Shown here: piece after piece, positions 43,603 to 53,035 of the stretch | Numbering within the stretch: the first letter of the stretch is position 1 | Layout of the letters: the number at the start of each line of letters is the position of its first letter | Assembly: GCF_012641075.1 (NCBI RefSeq) | Contig: NZ_JAAXLJ010000004.1 | Span: forward strand, 1 to 64,000 | Reading direction: 5' to 3' | Length of the DNA stretch: 64,000 nt | Origin: Secundilactobacillus angelensis | GTDB taxonomy: Bacteria > Bacillota > Bacilli > Lactobacillales > Lactobacillaceae | The notes under the pieces: generated by a model | Told to the model about the DNA's origin: nothing | The model's input: only the letters and a program-made list of their open reading frames with translations | Databases searched by the model: none | Made by a program: the position numbers and the translations under genes

Positions 43603-44157
43603 ATGCATATTTTACTGATCAACGGCTACACACCGCACCCCGATGCAGGTGGTAAATTAACCGAAGCACTGGTAGATATCAGTCGCGAAAAACTAGCTCA
43701 GCATAACGAAGTCAAATACACAGCTGTCACAGATTATCAGGCCAGTGAAGAAGCCGAAAAGTTTCGCTGGGCTGACTTAATTCTGCTGTATTTTCCGCTC
43801 TACTGGTACGCGGTGCCGTGGGGTCTGAAACGATACATCGATGACGTTTTCGCGCTGCACGTTTTTTACGATTCGGATGAAAACGCTCAGCCGGTAGCGT
43901 TAATGCCCGGCAAACAGTTTGGCTACGTGACCACCTTGGCGGCAGTTCCTGAAACTTACGCACCCGGTAACCCGTTAACGGACGGTCTCACAGTTACCGA
44001 CTTGTTGAAACCGCTGGACGTCACCTTCCGTTACGTGGGTATCGAACCTGCCACCCAGTTTCACAACTGCATCTTCTATGACGTCTATAATCCAACAGTG
44101 ATTGAACCAATTAAGACATCACTTCTAGCTGAATTGTCAAAATTAGATGATGAATGA
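43603..44157 (+). CDS. NAD(P)H-dependent flavin oxidoreductase (MdaB/YwrO type)
   Basis: 184 aa flavodoxin-like quinone reductase. ILLINGYTPHPDAGGKL is the FMN phosphate loop and LILLYFPLYWYAVPWGLKRYIDDVF the flavin contact segment. ATG 43603 with GGAAGGGAG upstream. First gene of a three-gene redox cluster (SDR and AKR follow on the same strand, gaps 59 and 10 bp). Confidence 0.87.
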   Translation: MHILLINGYTPHPDAGGKLTEALVDISREKLAQHNEVKYTAVTDYQASEEAEKFRWADLILLYFPLYWYAVPWGLKRYIDDVFALHVFYDSDENAQPVALMPGKQFGYVTTLAAVPETYAPGNPLTDGLTVTDLLKPLDVTFRYVGIEPATQFHNCIFYDVYNPTVIEPIKTSLLAELSKLDDE

Positions 44158-44216
44158 CGCGTCTCCCCCAGAAAAGAACTAAAATAGAGGTAAAGACAAA
44201 AAGGAGTACTTAATTT

Positions 44217-45062
44217 ATGGCAAATAAAACATGGCTTATCACAGGAACTTCAACGGGTTTCGGACGCTCACTAGCAACCCTATTGGCACAGAAACCGGAT
44301 TTAAACTTAGTGGCAACTGCTCGGCATACCGATCAGTTGGACTACTTGGATCAATATGATCACGGTCAAATTCAAAAGCTTACGCTAGATGTCACTAAAA
44401 AAGACGAAATTGACCAAGTGGTTAAACAAGTCAACGACCGTTTTGGCAGTATCGATGTCCTGATCAACAACGCTGGCCTAGGCTACTTTGGTACCTTTGA
44501 AGAAAGCGACCGAGACGCTGTAGAATACATGTTTAACGTCAACGTTTGGGGGTTAGTCGATATGACTCGCGCCGTGTTACCAACCATGCGTCAACAGCGA
44601 AGTGGCGTCATCGTCAATTTCTCGTCCATTGCCGGTCTACGCTCATTTCCAACACTGTCCTTCTACCATGGCACCAAGTACGCCGTGGAAGGTCTAAGTG
44701 AATCGCTGGCCCAAGAAGTTAAAGACTTAAACATCAAAGTCTTACTTATCGAGCCAAGTGGCTTCCGGACTGATTGGGCAGGTCGCTCGTCACAAAAAGC
44801 GATGCCAACAACGCCAGACTATCAACAGTTCGCCGAATCCATCGAACAATCCAGTGCTTCTGCTCACCACGAGGCTGGCGATCCCAACGTGGCAGCCGAA
44901 ATCATTTACGACCAGGTCACTAATCACCACGACGACCTGCCATTGCGCTTGCCATTAGGGAAGTTCGCCTCAGACATGGCCATTGATAAATACACGAAGT
45001 CACTAGCTGATTTCAAGCGACTCCGGGATACTTCCATCTCAGCCGACCAACCTGAAGAATAG
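44217..45062 (+). CDS. Short-chain dehydrogenase/reductase
   Basis: 281 aa. Cofactor motif TGTSTGFG, NNAG at about 83-86, catalytic Ser in NFSSIAGLR and YxxxK as YHGTKYAVEG. The longer C terminus (EAGDPNVAAEIIYDQV) is that of the oxidoreductases related to 11-beta-HSD/YusZ. AAGGAG site. Substrate unknown. Confidence 0.9.
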   Translation: MANKTWLITGTSTGFGRSLATLLAQKPDLNLVATARHTDQLDYLDQYDHGQIQKLTLDVTKKDEIDQVVKQVNDRFGSIDVLINNAGLGYFGTFEESDRDAVEYMFNVNVWGLVDMTRAVLPTMRQQRSGVIVNFSSIAGLRSFPTLSFYHGTKYAVEGLSESLAQEVKDLNIKVLLIEPSGFRTDWAGRSSQKAMPTTPDYQQFAESIEQSSASAHHEAGDPNVAAEIIYDQVTNHHDDLPLRLPLGKFASDMAIDKYTKSLADFKRLRDTSISADQPEE

Positions 45063-45072
45063 GAGTAAAAAT

Positions 45073-46038
45073 ATGGAAAAAGTAAAATTGGGCAATAGTA
45101 ATTTAAAAGTTTCTCAAATTGGCTTGGGCACCATGGCATTCGGCCGGTGGATCTCAGAAGAAGATTCTGCTGCCATCCTGGACCACGCTGTCAACAGTGG
45201 GATTAATCTGATTGATACCGCGGACTACTACGGCCCTGGTCAAGATGAAAAACCGCCGTATGGTGACGGTACATCCGAAACCATCATTGGTAATTGGCTC
45301 AGTCAAAATCCGGGTGTCCGTTCAAAAATCGTTTTGGCGACTAAAGTTGGCTCGAACACTAATCCAGTGATGAGTAACCCAACACTTTCTCGGGAACATA
45401 TTCACCAGCAAATTGATTCTTCACTAGAGCGGCTACAAACTGATCACATTGATTTATATCAGGCTCATTTATTTGATAACAACACACCGTTAGCAGAAAC
45501 CTTAACCACTCTAAGCGGCTTGGTTGACGAAGGTAAGATTCGCTACTATGGTGTTTCTAACTACACGGAGTATCAGTTAACGCAGGCGCTGGCTATTATC
45601 AAAGACCGCCGTTTAAATCCGCTGACTTCCTTGCAAAACCGCTACAACATCCTCAGCAAACACAATGATCATGATGTCTTAAAGCTGGCTCAGCGTTCAC
45701 ACGTTGGCTTTCTAGCTTATAGCCCGCTAGCTCGTGGTGTTCTTACGGGTAAGTACTTGAACGGTGCCATGCCAAGTAATAGTCGCGCTGCTCAGGGCGA
45801 GCCGCTCATTCAGGAGTACTTCAATGATGCTGATAAAGCAGCCGTTGAACAATTAAAGACCATTTCGGATCAGTCAGGTATTCCTATGTCACAGCTGGCT
45901 TTTGCCGGGGTCTTATCGATTCCTGGTATCACCACCGCACTGCTGGGTGCAAGCAAAGTTAAATACATTGATGATGCTATTAAGGCAGCTGGACTAAAGT
46001 TACCGCAAAGCGTCATGTCCGAACTTAAGTCATTGTAA
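45073..46038 (+). CDS. Aldo/keto reductase
   Basis: 321 aa. LIDTADYYGPGQDE (D, Y), VLATKVGS (K) and LYQAHLFDN (H) give the catalytic tetrad; YGVSNYTEYQ and GVLTGKYLNG are typical of the YajO/YakC-like group. AGGAG lies before ATG, 10 bp after the SDR stop, so the two are co-transcribed. Confidence 0.9.
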   Translation: MEKVKLGNSNLKVSQIGLGTMAFGRWISEEDSAAILDHAVNSGINLIDTADYYGPGQDEKPPYGDGTSETIIGNWLSQNPGVRSKIVLATKVGSNTNPVMSNPTLSREHIHQQIDSSLERLQTDHIDLYQAHLFDNNTPLAETLTTLSGLVDEGKIRYYGVSNYTEYQLTQALAIIKDRRLNPLTSLQNRYNILSKHNDHDVLKLAQRSHVGFLAYSPLARGVLTGKYLNGAMPSNSRAAQGEPLIQEYFNDADKAAVEQLKTISDQSGIPMSQLAFAGVLSIPGITTALLGASKVKYIDDAIKAAGLKLPQSVMSELKSL

Positions 46039-46048
46039 GTCGGATTTC

Positions 46049-46098
46049 AAAAAGCTTCCCCCACAAACTCATTATTAGAGCTGTGGGGGAAGCTTTTT
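46049..46098. terminator. Bidirectional terminator
   Basis: AAAAAGCTTCCCCCACA paired with TGTGGGGGAAGCTTTTT around a short AT loop. It ends the redox cluster and the convergent iron-transport operon. Confidence 0.93.
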
Positions 46099-46105
46099 CG
46101 TTTAC

Positions 46106-47056
46106 TTAATGCGCTTGCACGATCATCTGATTCGTGATCAGTGTCATCTGCTGGTAAACCGCAGTTGGATCAAAGTAATACATTTTGTTAAATGGTAACG
46201 ACACCACGTGCTCCGCCTTAACAGCTGGCAACGATTTCCAAACTGTGTTCGACTTTAAATCACTGACGGCCGCCTCACCCTTTTTGGTTTGGGTGGTGTT
46301 CGTGAAGAATAACCAGTCAGCCGAATACTTGTTCAGCGATTCCAGTGAAACTTGCTGGTAGCCAGCCCCATTAGAAATCTGTTGAATGTTTTTCGGTAAC
46401 TGAAAACCTAGACCGGTTGTCAATGCCTGACCGCCACGACCCCAGGTGCTGCCATCCACGAATAACTTACCGTTTTGTAAATCATACATGCCAACGGAAG
46501 TATTCGCCGGGTCGATGCCCGCCTTCTTTAGCCTGGCATCTTGTTTAGCAGCCAGCTGTTCAAACTTTTGATTCCATGACTTGGCTTGCTGCTGCCGATT
46601 CAAAATTCCGCCAAACTTGGTGGCCGTCTGTTTGATATTGCCGGTGGTTCCATATGGCACGTAAACTACTGGGGCAATCTTTTTCAAGGCCTTCACATCC
46701 GCTTCGTTGCTAGTGACGATTAAATCTGGTTTCAGCTTCAACACAGCCTCTGGTTTTAACGTTAACCCGAGATTTTTAATCCCACTCGTCTGCTGTTGAG
46801 TTAGAAACGGGCTAGCTAAATCCGTTGACGTCGCACCAACGACGTGCCCACCAAGGGAAAGCACATCTCCGGTGTAGACGTTGGTCACGATTCGTTTTGG
46901 GTGAACCGGAATTTTAATTTGACGCTTATTCACTGTGACCGTACGAGTAACCTCTTTTGACGCATTAGATTTTGACGTAGACCCACAGCCAGCTAGTACT
47001 AACATGCCGACCATGGCAATAACCGCGCCACTAATGATTGATTTTATCTGTTTCAT
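46106..47056 (-). CDS. Iron/siderophore ABC transporter substrate-binding lipoprotein
   Basis: 316 aa. Lipobox LAGC with lipidated C24. Class III binding-protein fold: RIVTNVYTGDVLSLGGHVVG, LKPDLIVTSNE, and the late LFFTNTTQ. Most like the ferric-siderophore/heme binders (FecB/FhuD group). Last gene of a four-gene operon with two FecCD permeases and an ATPase. Confidence 0.9.
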   Translation of the reverse strand: MKQIKSIISGAVIAMVGMLVLAGCGSTSKSNASKEVTRTVTVNKRQIKIPVHPKRIVTNVYTGDVLSLGGHVVGATSTDLASPFLTQQQTSGIKNLGLTLKPEAVLKLKPDLIVTSNEADVKALKKIAPVVYVPYGTTGNIKQTATKFGGILNRQQQAKSWNQKFEQLAAKQDARLKKAGIDPANTSVGMYDLQNGKLFVDGSTWGRGGQALTTGLGFQLPKNIQQISNGAGYQQVSLESLNKYSADWLFFTNTTQTKKGEAAVSDLKSNTVWKSLPAVKAEHVVSLPFNKMYYFDPTAVYQQMTLITNQMIVQAH

Positions 47057-47074
47057 AATCGTTTTTTCTCCAAA

Positions 47075-48064
47075 TTATTGCGTGATTTTTTGCCAACTAA
47101 ACAGTTGCAAAATAAAGTACGGCATTGTCACTACTGCCACAATTAGACCCACAGGTAGTGTGACCTTGCCAAATGCATTATTAGCGACCACATCCGCTAA
47201 CATCATCAAACTAGTTCCTAACAGCCAGCTCAAAGGCAGCATCACTCGGATACGCTGACCCACCAGCCGTTTAGCAATATTAGGGGCCATCAGACCCACA
47301 AAACTAATGGCGCCACCCACTGAAACCGCCACGGTAGCCAAGCCAACAGCCAGCAGTAATAACGTGCGCTGACCTACGCGAACGTTCACTCCAATGCCCA
47401 TTGCCATTTCACTACCAAGGGTCAGGCTGCTCAGGACCGGAGCTAAGAGTACCGTTATCAGCAGCAATATCATGTACGCCACGCCATTGATGGATAAAAA
47501 ATGAGCATCTAGATTCCAAAAACTGCCGCTAAGCCAGATTAGCGCCTTGTCGAAGCTAAATTGGTTCATCTGCATTTCTAAAATTAAAATTAAGCCGTTC
47601 ATCACTGCGGTTAACGCCACACCGCCTAACAGCACCTGAATCGTTGAGTCATGGCGATTGGCAAGCATCACAAGCAAACAACTGATCATCGCGCCAATCA
47701 AGGTTGCGAGCGGCAGCAATTTCATACTGGTACTGATTGCGGTGAGCACCACGGCACCTAAACTGGCCCCAGCGTTAATTCCCAAAATACTACTATCAGC
47801 CAAAGAATTTCCCGTAGTGACCTGCAGGATCAGTCCGCTAACGGCTAAAGCGCCACCAGTAATCAACGCAGCAATGAGATTAGGGAATCGCAGCTGCCAC
47901 ACTACAAAATTAGCGGTGTAATCACGATTAACTCCTAATAGCGTGCTGACCACCTGACCAAAACTGAGCTGAATGTCGCCAACCGACAGCAACAGCAACA
48001 TGGCCAAAATAAACAAACAGCCACTTAAAAACAGGATCCACCCGTTTCGATATTTTATGGTCAT
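47075..48064 (-). CDS. FecCD-family ABC permease, subunit 2
   Basis: 329 aa, nine to ten helices. GALAVSGLILQVTTGNSLADSSILGINAGASLGAV and the late GAISFVGLMAPNIAKRLVG (coupling segment) are the FecCD hallmarks. It overlaps the first permease by 4 bp (ATGA), a sign of coupled translation. Confidence 0.92.
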   Translation of the reverse strand: MTIKYRNGWILFLSGCLFILAMLLLLSVGDIQLSFGQVVSTLLGVNRDYTANFVVWQLRFPNLIAALITGGALAVSGLILQVTTGNSLADSSILGINAGASLGAVVLTAISTSMKLLPLATLIGAMISCLLVMLANRHDSTIQVLLGGVALTAVMNGLILILEMQMNQFSFDKALIWLSGSFWNLDAHFLSINGVAYMILLLITVLLAPVLSSLTLGSEMAMGIGVNVRVGQRTLLLLAVGLATVAVSVGGAISFVGLMAPNIAKRLVGQRIRVMLPLSWLLGTSLMMLADVVANNAFGKVTLPVGLIVAVVTMPYFILQLFSWQKITQ

Positions 48065-49041
48065 ACCTTCACCACCTGACGTCCAAAGACCACCATGACA
48101 AACAACAGGCAGCCCCCAAACAGAGCGCTTAAAGCCGCCATCGGTAACTCAACGGACGGTACCGCCGCTTTCGCAATCAAATCTGCCGTGGTCATAAAAA
48201 CACCACCGGCTAATAGCGTCACACCAAAGTTTTGTTTAAATGACCCCGGCCGAATCGCAGACATGAGTTGAGGAATCCCTAAGCCGACAAAGCCGATGTT
48301 ACCGCCAACCGCAACGGCTGCAGCAGTGGCTAGAACGATCAATCCGGCAGCCACTTGCCACAACAATCCAGTGGAAACACCCAATCCACGGGTGGTCTGC
48401 TGATCCATGGCGAGTAAGGTAAACCCACTTTGAAACCGCCACACGCCAAAAACAACGATGACCAACACGATTGCCAGTAATTTATCTTGCCCATATGTAC
48501 TGCTACTAAAACCACCGACCAGTAAATTACGATACTGTTCAGTCGTATTGGTCATCACACTGATTGCATACGAAATGCAACTAATAAAACCGGAAAAAAC
48601 GGTCCCACCTAAAATCAGCCGTAACGGTGCCACACCTTGTCGCGATAGCGCTAAACCCATCACGACAACAAAAGCGATAAACGCACCGGTGATTGAAAGC
48701 CAGACCGTATTAAAAATACTGCTGGAAAGGCCAGCCACACCACCAACAATCAATGCCAGATTGGCACCGGCATTGATGCCTAAAATCGACGGATCCGCGA
48801 TCGGATTGTGAGACAACGTTTGCAGTAAAAGACCACTGACGGCTAATAATGCGCCAACCATGACACTGGCCAACATTCGCGGTACTCGCATGTCCCAAAT
48901 CACCTTGCCAGAGAGCGTCTGCGTACCTGACCAAAGTTCAGAAAGCAGATACCAGCGACTGCCACCCAAGACATTTGCCACCATAACAATCACCAATAAA
49001 CCGACTAAGATGGCCGCTAAATGACGTTGCCACCACCTCAT
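48061..49041 (-). CDS. FecCD-family ABC permease, subunit 1
   Basis: 326 aa from ATG 49041, which overlaps the ATPase stop (ATGA) and has GAGGTGG upstream. GALLAVSGLLLQTLSHNPIADPSILGINAGANLALI and GNIGFVGLGIPQLM are conserved. Forms the heterodimeric channel with the next permease. Confidence 0.92.
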   Translation of the reverse strand: MRWWQRHLAAILVGLLVIVMVANVLGGSRWYLLSELWSGTQTLSGKVIWDMRVPRMLASVMVGALLAVSGLLLQTLSHNPIADPSILGINAGANLALIVGGVAGLSSSIFNTVWLSITGAFIAFVVVMGLALSRQGVAPLRLILGGTVFSGFISCISYAISVMTNTTEQYRNLLVGGFSSSTYGQDKLLAIVLVIVVFGVWRFQSGFTLLAMDQQTTRGLGVSTGLLWQVAAGLIVLATAAAVAVGGNIGFVGLGIPQLMSAIRPGSFKQNFGVTLLAGGVFMTTADLIAKAAVPSVELPMAALSALFGGCLLFVMVVFGRQVVKV

Positions 49042-49838
49042 GATACCACCTCTAGCGGATGACAATTCAGCATCTGAGGGCAATCCTGATTTTGATCATA
49101 AGTGACCTCCGCAGCAACTTGGAAAACATCCGCTATCAGCTGCTGAGTTAAAACTTCCCGCGGGGTGCCAACCGCTTTGACTTGCCCACCAGATAAGCAA
49201 ATCAGATGCTGGCAGTAGGCTGCGGCCTGGTTTAAATCGTGAAGAATAATGACGATTGTTTTATTAAGTGTCTGATTAAGTTCCTGCAATAAGCTCAAAA
49301 TCTGCAGCTGATTGGTGAGGTCTAGATACGTTGTCGGTTCATCCATCATCATAACGGGACTATCTTGAGCCAAGGTCATGGCAATAAATGCCCGTTGCCG
49401 CTGCCCGCCTGACAGACTGCTGACTTGCCGATTGGTAAACGTCGTTAAATGAACTGCTTCAATGGCCCCCGCAATCGCACGAGAATCAACTTTCTTGGAA
49501 TGGCGCAGACCAACATGGTGAGCGTAACGCCCATAGCCCACTAGTTCATGAACGGTAATGCCATCCGGCGCTGTTGGGTGCTGGCAAAGACAAGCCACCT
49601 TTAGAGCTCGCTGTTTAGCTGTCAGGTCACTCACCGTGTGTCCTGATAGTCTGACTTCCCCTGCTAAAGGCTTTTCAAAGCCATTTAACACGTTAAATAA
49701 GGTCGTTTTGCCACTCCCGTTAGGCCCGATGAGCCCGGTAATTTTACCGGTTGGAATCTGAATCATTTGATCGTTAATAATCACGTGATGACCATACCCA
49801 GCAGAAAGATGCTGAGCACTAATCATATTTTCAGTCAT
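49038..49838 (-). CDS. Iron/siderophore ABC transporter ATPase (FecE/FhuC-like)
   Basis: 266 aa. Walker A GLIGPNGSGKTT, signature SSLSGGQRQRAFIAM, Walker B VMMMDEPTTYLD, H-loop ILHDLNQA: exactly the FecE/FhuC pattern. GGAGG site. First gene of the operon. No clear Fur box is visible in the 150 bp upstream; a cloverleaf-like structure lies about 200 bp upstream. Confidence 0.93.
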   Translation of the reverse strand: MTENMISAQHLSAGYGHHVIINDQMIQIPTGKITGLIGPNGSGKTTLFNVLNGFEKPLAGEVRLSGHTVSDLTAKQRALKVACLCQHPTAPDGITVHELVGYGRYAHHVGLRHSKKVDSRAIAGAIEAVHLTTFTNRQVSSLSGGQRQRAFIAMTLAQDSPVMMMDEPTTYLDLTNQLQILSLLQELNQTLNKTIVIILHDLNQAAAYCQHLICLSGGQVKAVGTPREVLTQQLIADVFQVAAEVTYDQNQDCPQMLNCHPLEVVS

Positions 49839-50034
49839 GACAAAGCCTCCTAAACACCAAATAAGTCCTATATTCCAACCATCTTATATGAAAAAAGAAT
49901 ATTTTTAAGTAACCAAAAAGTAATTTAACTAGGTTTATTATGGCTGATAAAGAAGTTTTCATCAATAGTTTTTTAATTAAACTCTCATTTCAAGTTTGGG
50001 CAGAGATTTCATATGACGCCGGCATGTAACCGTA

Positions 50035-50206
50035 GGCGCCCGGGTTTTGGTCAGCTGTGAAAGTGGTGTTGGATTGGGTGACTTTCCCAATCTTACACCA
50101 CGGGAAGACATTCAAGACGCGCGGGTTGGGCGTGGCTTGAATGCGAGGTGAAAGACCGCCTCTCAGGCTTTCACCGTTCCTCACAGCAGACCAAAACCCA
50201 GGCGCC
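50035..50206. ncRNA. Four-way-junction structured element
   Basis: Outer stem: GGCGCC, GGGTTTTGGTC and GCTGTGA pair with TCACAGC, GACCAAAACCC and GGCGCC (24 pairs, two mismatches). Inside are three hairpins: 50063-50101 (GTGGTGT and GGATTGGG arms), 50109-50143 (CATTCAAG/CTTGAATG plus ACGC/GCGT) and 50147-50175 (GGTGAAAG/CTTTCACC). Strand is unresolved: each strand has one wobble pair that the other lacks. It lies after the ahpF terminator and before the iron operon. I do not recognise the RNA class. Confidence 0.6.
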
Positions 50207-50215
50207 GAAGGTGAC

Positions 50216-50251
50216 AAAAAGGCCACGGTCTTCTATCAAGAAACCGTAGCC
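50216..50251 (-). terminator. Terminator of ahpCF
   Basis: GGCTACGGTTTCTT pairs with GAAGACCGTGGCC, followed by five T on the minus strand, 20 bp after the ahpF stop. Confidence 0.88.
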
Positions 50252-50270
50252 TTAATTTTAAAGTATGATA

Positions 50271-51824
50271 TTAAGCTTTAACCGTAACCTCACGAGCTAA
50301 AGCATCAAAAGCACCAAGGGCAGCGGTAGCACCGGAACCCATGGAAATAATGATTTGTTTGTATGCGGAATTGGTGCAATCACCAGCAGCAAAGACGTTC
50401 GCTAAACTAGTAGCGCCCTTTTCGTCCACGATGATCTGACCTTGTTTATCCATATCAAGGCATTCAGATAACCAGCCCGTATTTGGAACTAAACCAATTT
50501 GAACAAAGATACCATCAACGGCTAATGACTTGGAGTCACCGCTTAAACGATCCGTGTAGACCAAACCGTTCACCCGGCCGTCACCTTCGATACTAGTGGT
50601 TTGGGCGTTAGTGATGAGGTCAACGTTAGCTAAAGACCGTGCCTTCTCGACCAGTACGGCATCAGCGCCAATCTTAGGCCCAAATTCCAGTACGGAAACG
50701 TGGCTAGCGATGCCAGCTAAGTCGATAGCGGCTTCGATACCAGAGTTTCCGCCACCGATAACGGCAACATTCTTGCCCTTATACAGCGGACCGTCACAGT
50801 GCGGGCAGTATGCCACACCCTTGTTGCGGAATTCTTGCTCCCCAGGCACGCCAATATTCTTCCAGTGTGCACCAGTAGCGATAATGACAGTGCGACCTTT
50901 CAAGGTAGTGTCGCCCTTTAATTGAACTTGAACCGGTGAACCAGCCGTTAAACCAGTTACAGTTTGGCCATCAATCAAGGTCACCTTGTATTTCGTCATT
51001 TGAGTTCGGATGTTTTGCATCAGCTGCTCACCTTCGATATAGTCGGTACCGATCAAATTTTCGATACCAACCGTTTCAAGGGGCTGGCCGCCGATATGGT
51101 CAGCAACTACCGCAGTGGATAGACCCTTACGAGCCGAGTAAATTGCGGCTGAGCCGGCAGCGGGACCACCACCAATGATCAAAACATCGTAAGTCTTGTC
51201 AGAAACATCATCGTTAACTGCGGCAACAGCAGCTTTCCCCTGTGCCTTGTTAACCAGTTGTTCCAAGGTAGCCCGACCGTTATGCCATTCTTCACCGTTC
51301 AAGAAAACGGTTGGCACCGCCATAATATCGTTGGCTTCGGCTTCATCTTGGAACATGCCACCTTCGATCATCGTGTGGGTAATGTGCGGATTCAGCAAGC
51401 TCATAATATCTAACGCTTGAACCACGTCTGGACAGTTATGACAGCTCAAGCTGGCAAAGGTTTCAAAGTGGAGGTCCTGATCAATCGCCTCGATTTGTTG
51501 ACGGACTTTCTCTGAAATCTTCGGTGCGTGACCGGAAACCTGCAAGAGTGCCAATACGAAGGACTCGAATTCGTGACCTAGTGGAATTCCCGCAAATGTA
51601 ATCCCAGAAGGTGCTTCGCCCTGTGCATCCAACGTGAAGCTGGGCTGTCGTTTCAAGTGCCCTTCAACAATCGACAATTTAGGTGACAAGGCCGCCACTT
51701 CGTTCAAGAAGTCGCGGACCTTAGTACCATTTGCCGAACTGCCAGCGTCTAACGTAAAGACCACCGGCTGCTGAAGCAACTGTAAGTAACTGCTCAGCTG
51801 TTGTTTTAATTGGTCATCTAACAT
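50271..51824 (-). CDS. ahpF: Alkyl hydroperoxide reductase flavoprotein AhpF
   Basis: 517 aa. N-terminal tandem thioredoxin-like domain with redox pair C128-C131 (SCHNCP), then the thioredoxin-reductase-like part with FAD motif IIGGGPAAGSAA, active disulfide C340-C343 (CPHCDG), NAD motif VIGGGNSGIEAA and a final FAD segment FAAGDCTN. Transfers electrons from NADH to AhpC. Its ATG overlaps the ahpC stop by one base (TAATG). Confidence 0.96.
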   Translation of the reverse strand: MLDDQLKQQLSSYLQLLQQPVVFTLDAGSSANGTKVRDFLNEVAALSPKLSIVEGHLKRQPSFTLDAQGEAPSGITFAGIPLGHEFESFVLALLQVSGHAPKISEKVRQQIEAIDQDLHFETFASLSCHNCPDVVQALDIMSLLNPHITHTMIEGGMFQDEAEANDIMAVPTVFLNGEEWHNGRATLEQLVNKAQGKAAVAAVNDDVSDKTYDVLIIGGGPAAGSAAIYSARKGLSTAVVADHIGGQPLETVGIENLIGTDYIEGEQLMQNIRTQMTKYKVTLIDGQTVTGLTAGSPVQVQLKGDTTLKGRTVIIATGAHWKNIGVPGEQEFRNKGVAYCPHCDGPLYKGKNVAVIGGGNSGIEAAIDLAGIASHVSVLEFGPKIGADAVLVEKARSLANVDLITNAQTTSIEGDGRVNGLVYTDRLSGDSKSLAVDGIFVQIGLVPNTGWLSECLDMDKQGQIIVDEKGATSLANVFAAGDCTNSAYKQIIISMGSGATAALGAFDALAREVTVKA

Positions 51825-52387
51825 TAAATCTTACCTACGAGATCGAGGCCTGGGGTTAAGGTTTCTGAACCTTCCTTCCACTTAGCAGGACATACTTCAC
51901 CTGGGTGGGATTCAACGTATTGACCAGCTTTGATCCGGTCGATGTATTCGGAAGCGTTCCGGCCAATGCCGTCTGCATTGATTTCAAGGGATTGAACAAC
52001 ACCATCTTTGTCCAAAATGAACGTCCCGCGTTGTGCCAGACCGGCTTCTTCATCGAAGACGTCAAACATCTTAGCTAATTGGTGTGATGGATCGCCAATC
52101 ATAGCATATTGCAATTTACCCACAGCGTCTGATTCATCATGCCATGCCTTGTGGACAAAATGAGTATCTTCAGATACGGAGTAAACTTCCACACCTAAAC
52201 TTTGTAAGGTTTGATATTGATCTTGTAAATCTTCCAATTCAGTTGGGCAGACAAATGAGAAGTCGGCTGGATAAAACATCACAACGCTCCAGTGTCCCTT
52301 CAAATCTGCATCAGTAATATCGATAAATTCGCCCTTTTGATAAGCCTGTGCTTTAAATTCCTCAATCTGTTTTCCTACTAAACTCAT
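51824..52387 (-). CDS. ahpC: Alkyl hydroperoxide reductase peroxiredoxin AhpC
   Basis: 187 aa typical 2-Cys peroxiredoxin. Peroxidatic C47 in DFSFVCPTE, resolving C166 in GEVCPAKW. Reduces H2O2 and organic hydroperoxides. GGAGG site before ATG. A long palindrome overlaps its promoter region, so a redox regulator probably controls ahpCF. Confidence 0.97.
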   Translation of the reverse strand: MSLVGKQIEEFKAQAYQKGEFIDITDADLKGHWSVVMFYPADFSFVCPTELEDLQDQYQTLQSLGVEVYSVSEDTHFVHKAWHDESDAVGKLQYAMIGDPSHQLAKMFDVFDEEAGLAQRGTFILDKDGVVQSLEINADGIGRNASEYIDRIKAGQYVESHPGEVCPAKWKEGSETLTPGLDLVGKI

Positions 52388-52437
52388 GTTCGAAAACCTC
52401 CTTAGAATTTGCTACAAGTTCATTGTACAATGTAATG

Positions 52438-52464
52438 ATTCTAATTTAAAGGGTAAATTAGAAT
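52438..52464 (-). promoter_or_regulatory. Palindrome in the ahpC promoter
   Basis: Perfect 11+11 bp inverted repeat ATTCTAATTTA/TAAATTAGAAT with a 5-bp spacer. TACAAT lies downstream as a likely -10, so the dyad covers the -35. AT content and TTAGAAT core recall PerR-type boxes but the spacing differs. Confidence 0.6.
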
Positions 52465-52581
52465 ATTTCTAGATTTCCGATACAGATCTGCTGTTAAGTT
52501 GTATTTTTAACTTTACTCGATTTATCAAGTTAATGATCCGCGGTATTGACTCCGCTTTCATTTTAACACCGATTTTTCACA

Positions 52582-52611
52582 AAACAAAAACCGCACGTCT
52601 GCCGTGCGGTT
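52582..52611 (-). terminator. Terminator of the small stress operon
   Basis: AACCGCACG/CGTGCGGTT perfect stem with a 5-nt loop and TTTGTTTT on the minus strand. Confidence 0.9.
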
Positions 52612-52622
52612 CTCATCATCGA

Positions 52623-52763
52623 CTAGCGGTGCAGCTTCTCCTGAATCTTATCACCGATTGAGTCGACCTTTTTTGCTGCAAACACTGTGCCGCCGACTAA
52701 AACACCGCCGACAACCAACGTGCTGGCAACCATGAATTTAAATACTGATTGAATGGCATCCAT
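52623..52763 (-). CDS. Small membrane protein (46 aa)
   Basis: ATG 52763 to TAG, preceded by AAAGGTGG. One hydrophobic helix (FMVASTLVVGGVLVGGTVFAA) and a short amphipathic charged tail (KKVDSIGDKIQEKLHR). It begins 17 bp after the GlsB-type gene, shares its terminator, and so forms a two-gene operon. Probably an envelope-stress companion; function unknown. Confidence 0.7.
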   Translation of the reverse strand: MDAIQSVFKFMVASTLVVGGVLVGGTVFAAKKVDSIGDKIQEKLHR

Positions 52764-52780
52764 AATATCAGCCACCTTTC

Positions 52781-53035
52781 TTAGGCATCATCTTTTCGTA
52801 GGCCAAAGATTACCGAGACAATGACGACTAGGATCACCGCGCCGATAATCGAAGGGATCAGCGCCATACCTGCTAAGCTTGGGCCCCAGGTACCTAATAA
52901 CGCCTGACCTAACCACGCACCGATCAACCCGGCAACAATGTTAGAAATCCAGCCCATGGCGGCACCGTGGTTAGTGATTGCTCCTGCAATTGCGCCAATA
53001 ATAGCGCCAACAATGAGTGACCATAATAAACCCAT
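52781..53035 (-). CDS. GlsB/YeaQ/YmgE-family stress membrane protein
   Basis: 84 aa, three hydrophobic segments rich in Gly and Ala (GLLWSLIVGAIIGAIAGAI, then NIVAGLIGAWLGQALLG). Length and pattern are those of the transglycosylase-associated protein family, often near Asp23/Gls24 genes. AAGGAGG site. Likely induced by stress. Confidence 0.9.
   Translation of the reverse strand: MGLLWSLIVGAIIGAIAGAITNHGAAMGWISNIVAGLIGAWLGQALLGTWGPSLAGMALIPSIIGAVILVVIVSVIFGLRKDDA

Noticed and set aside
49990-50226. 78-codon minus-strand frame over the cloverleaf
   Set aside because: The region is explained by paired arms; the frame lacks a ribosome site and has an unnatural composition.
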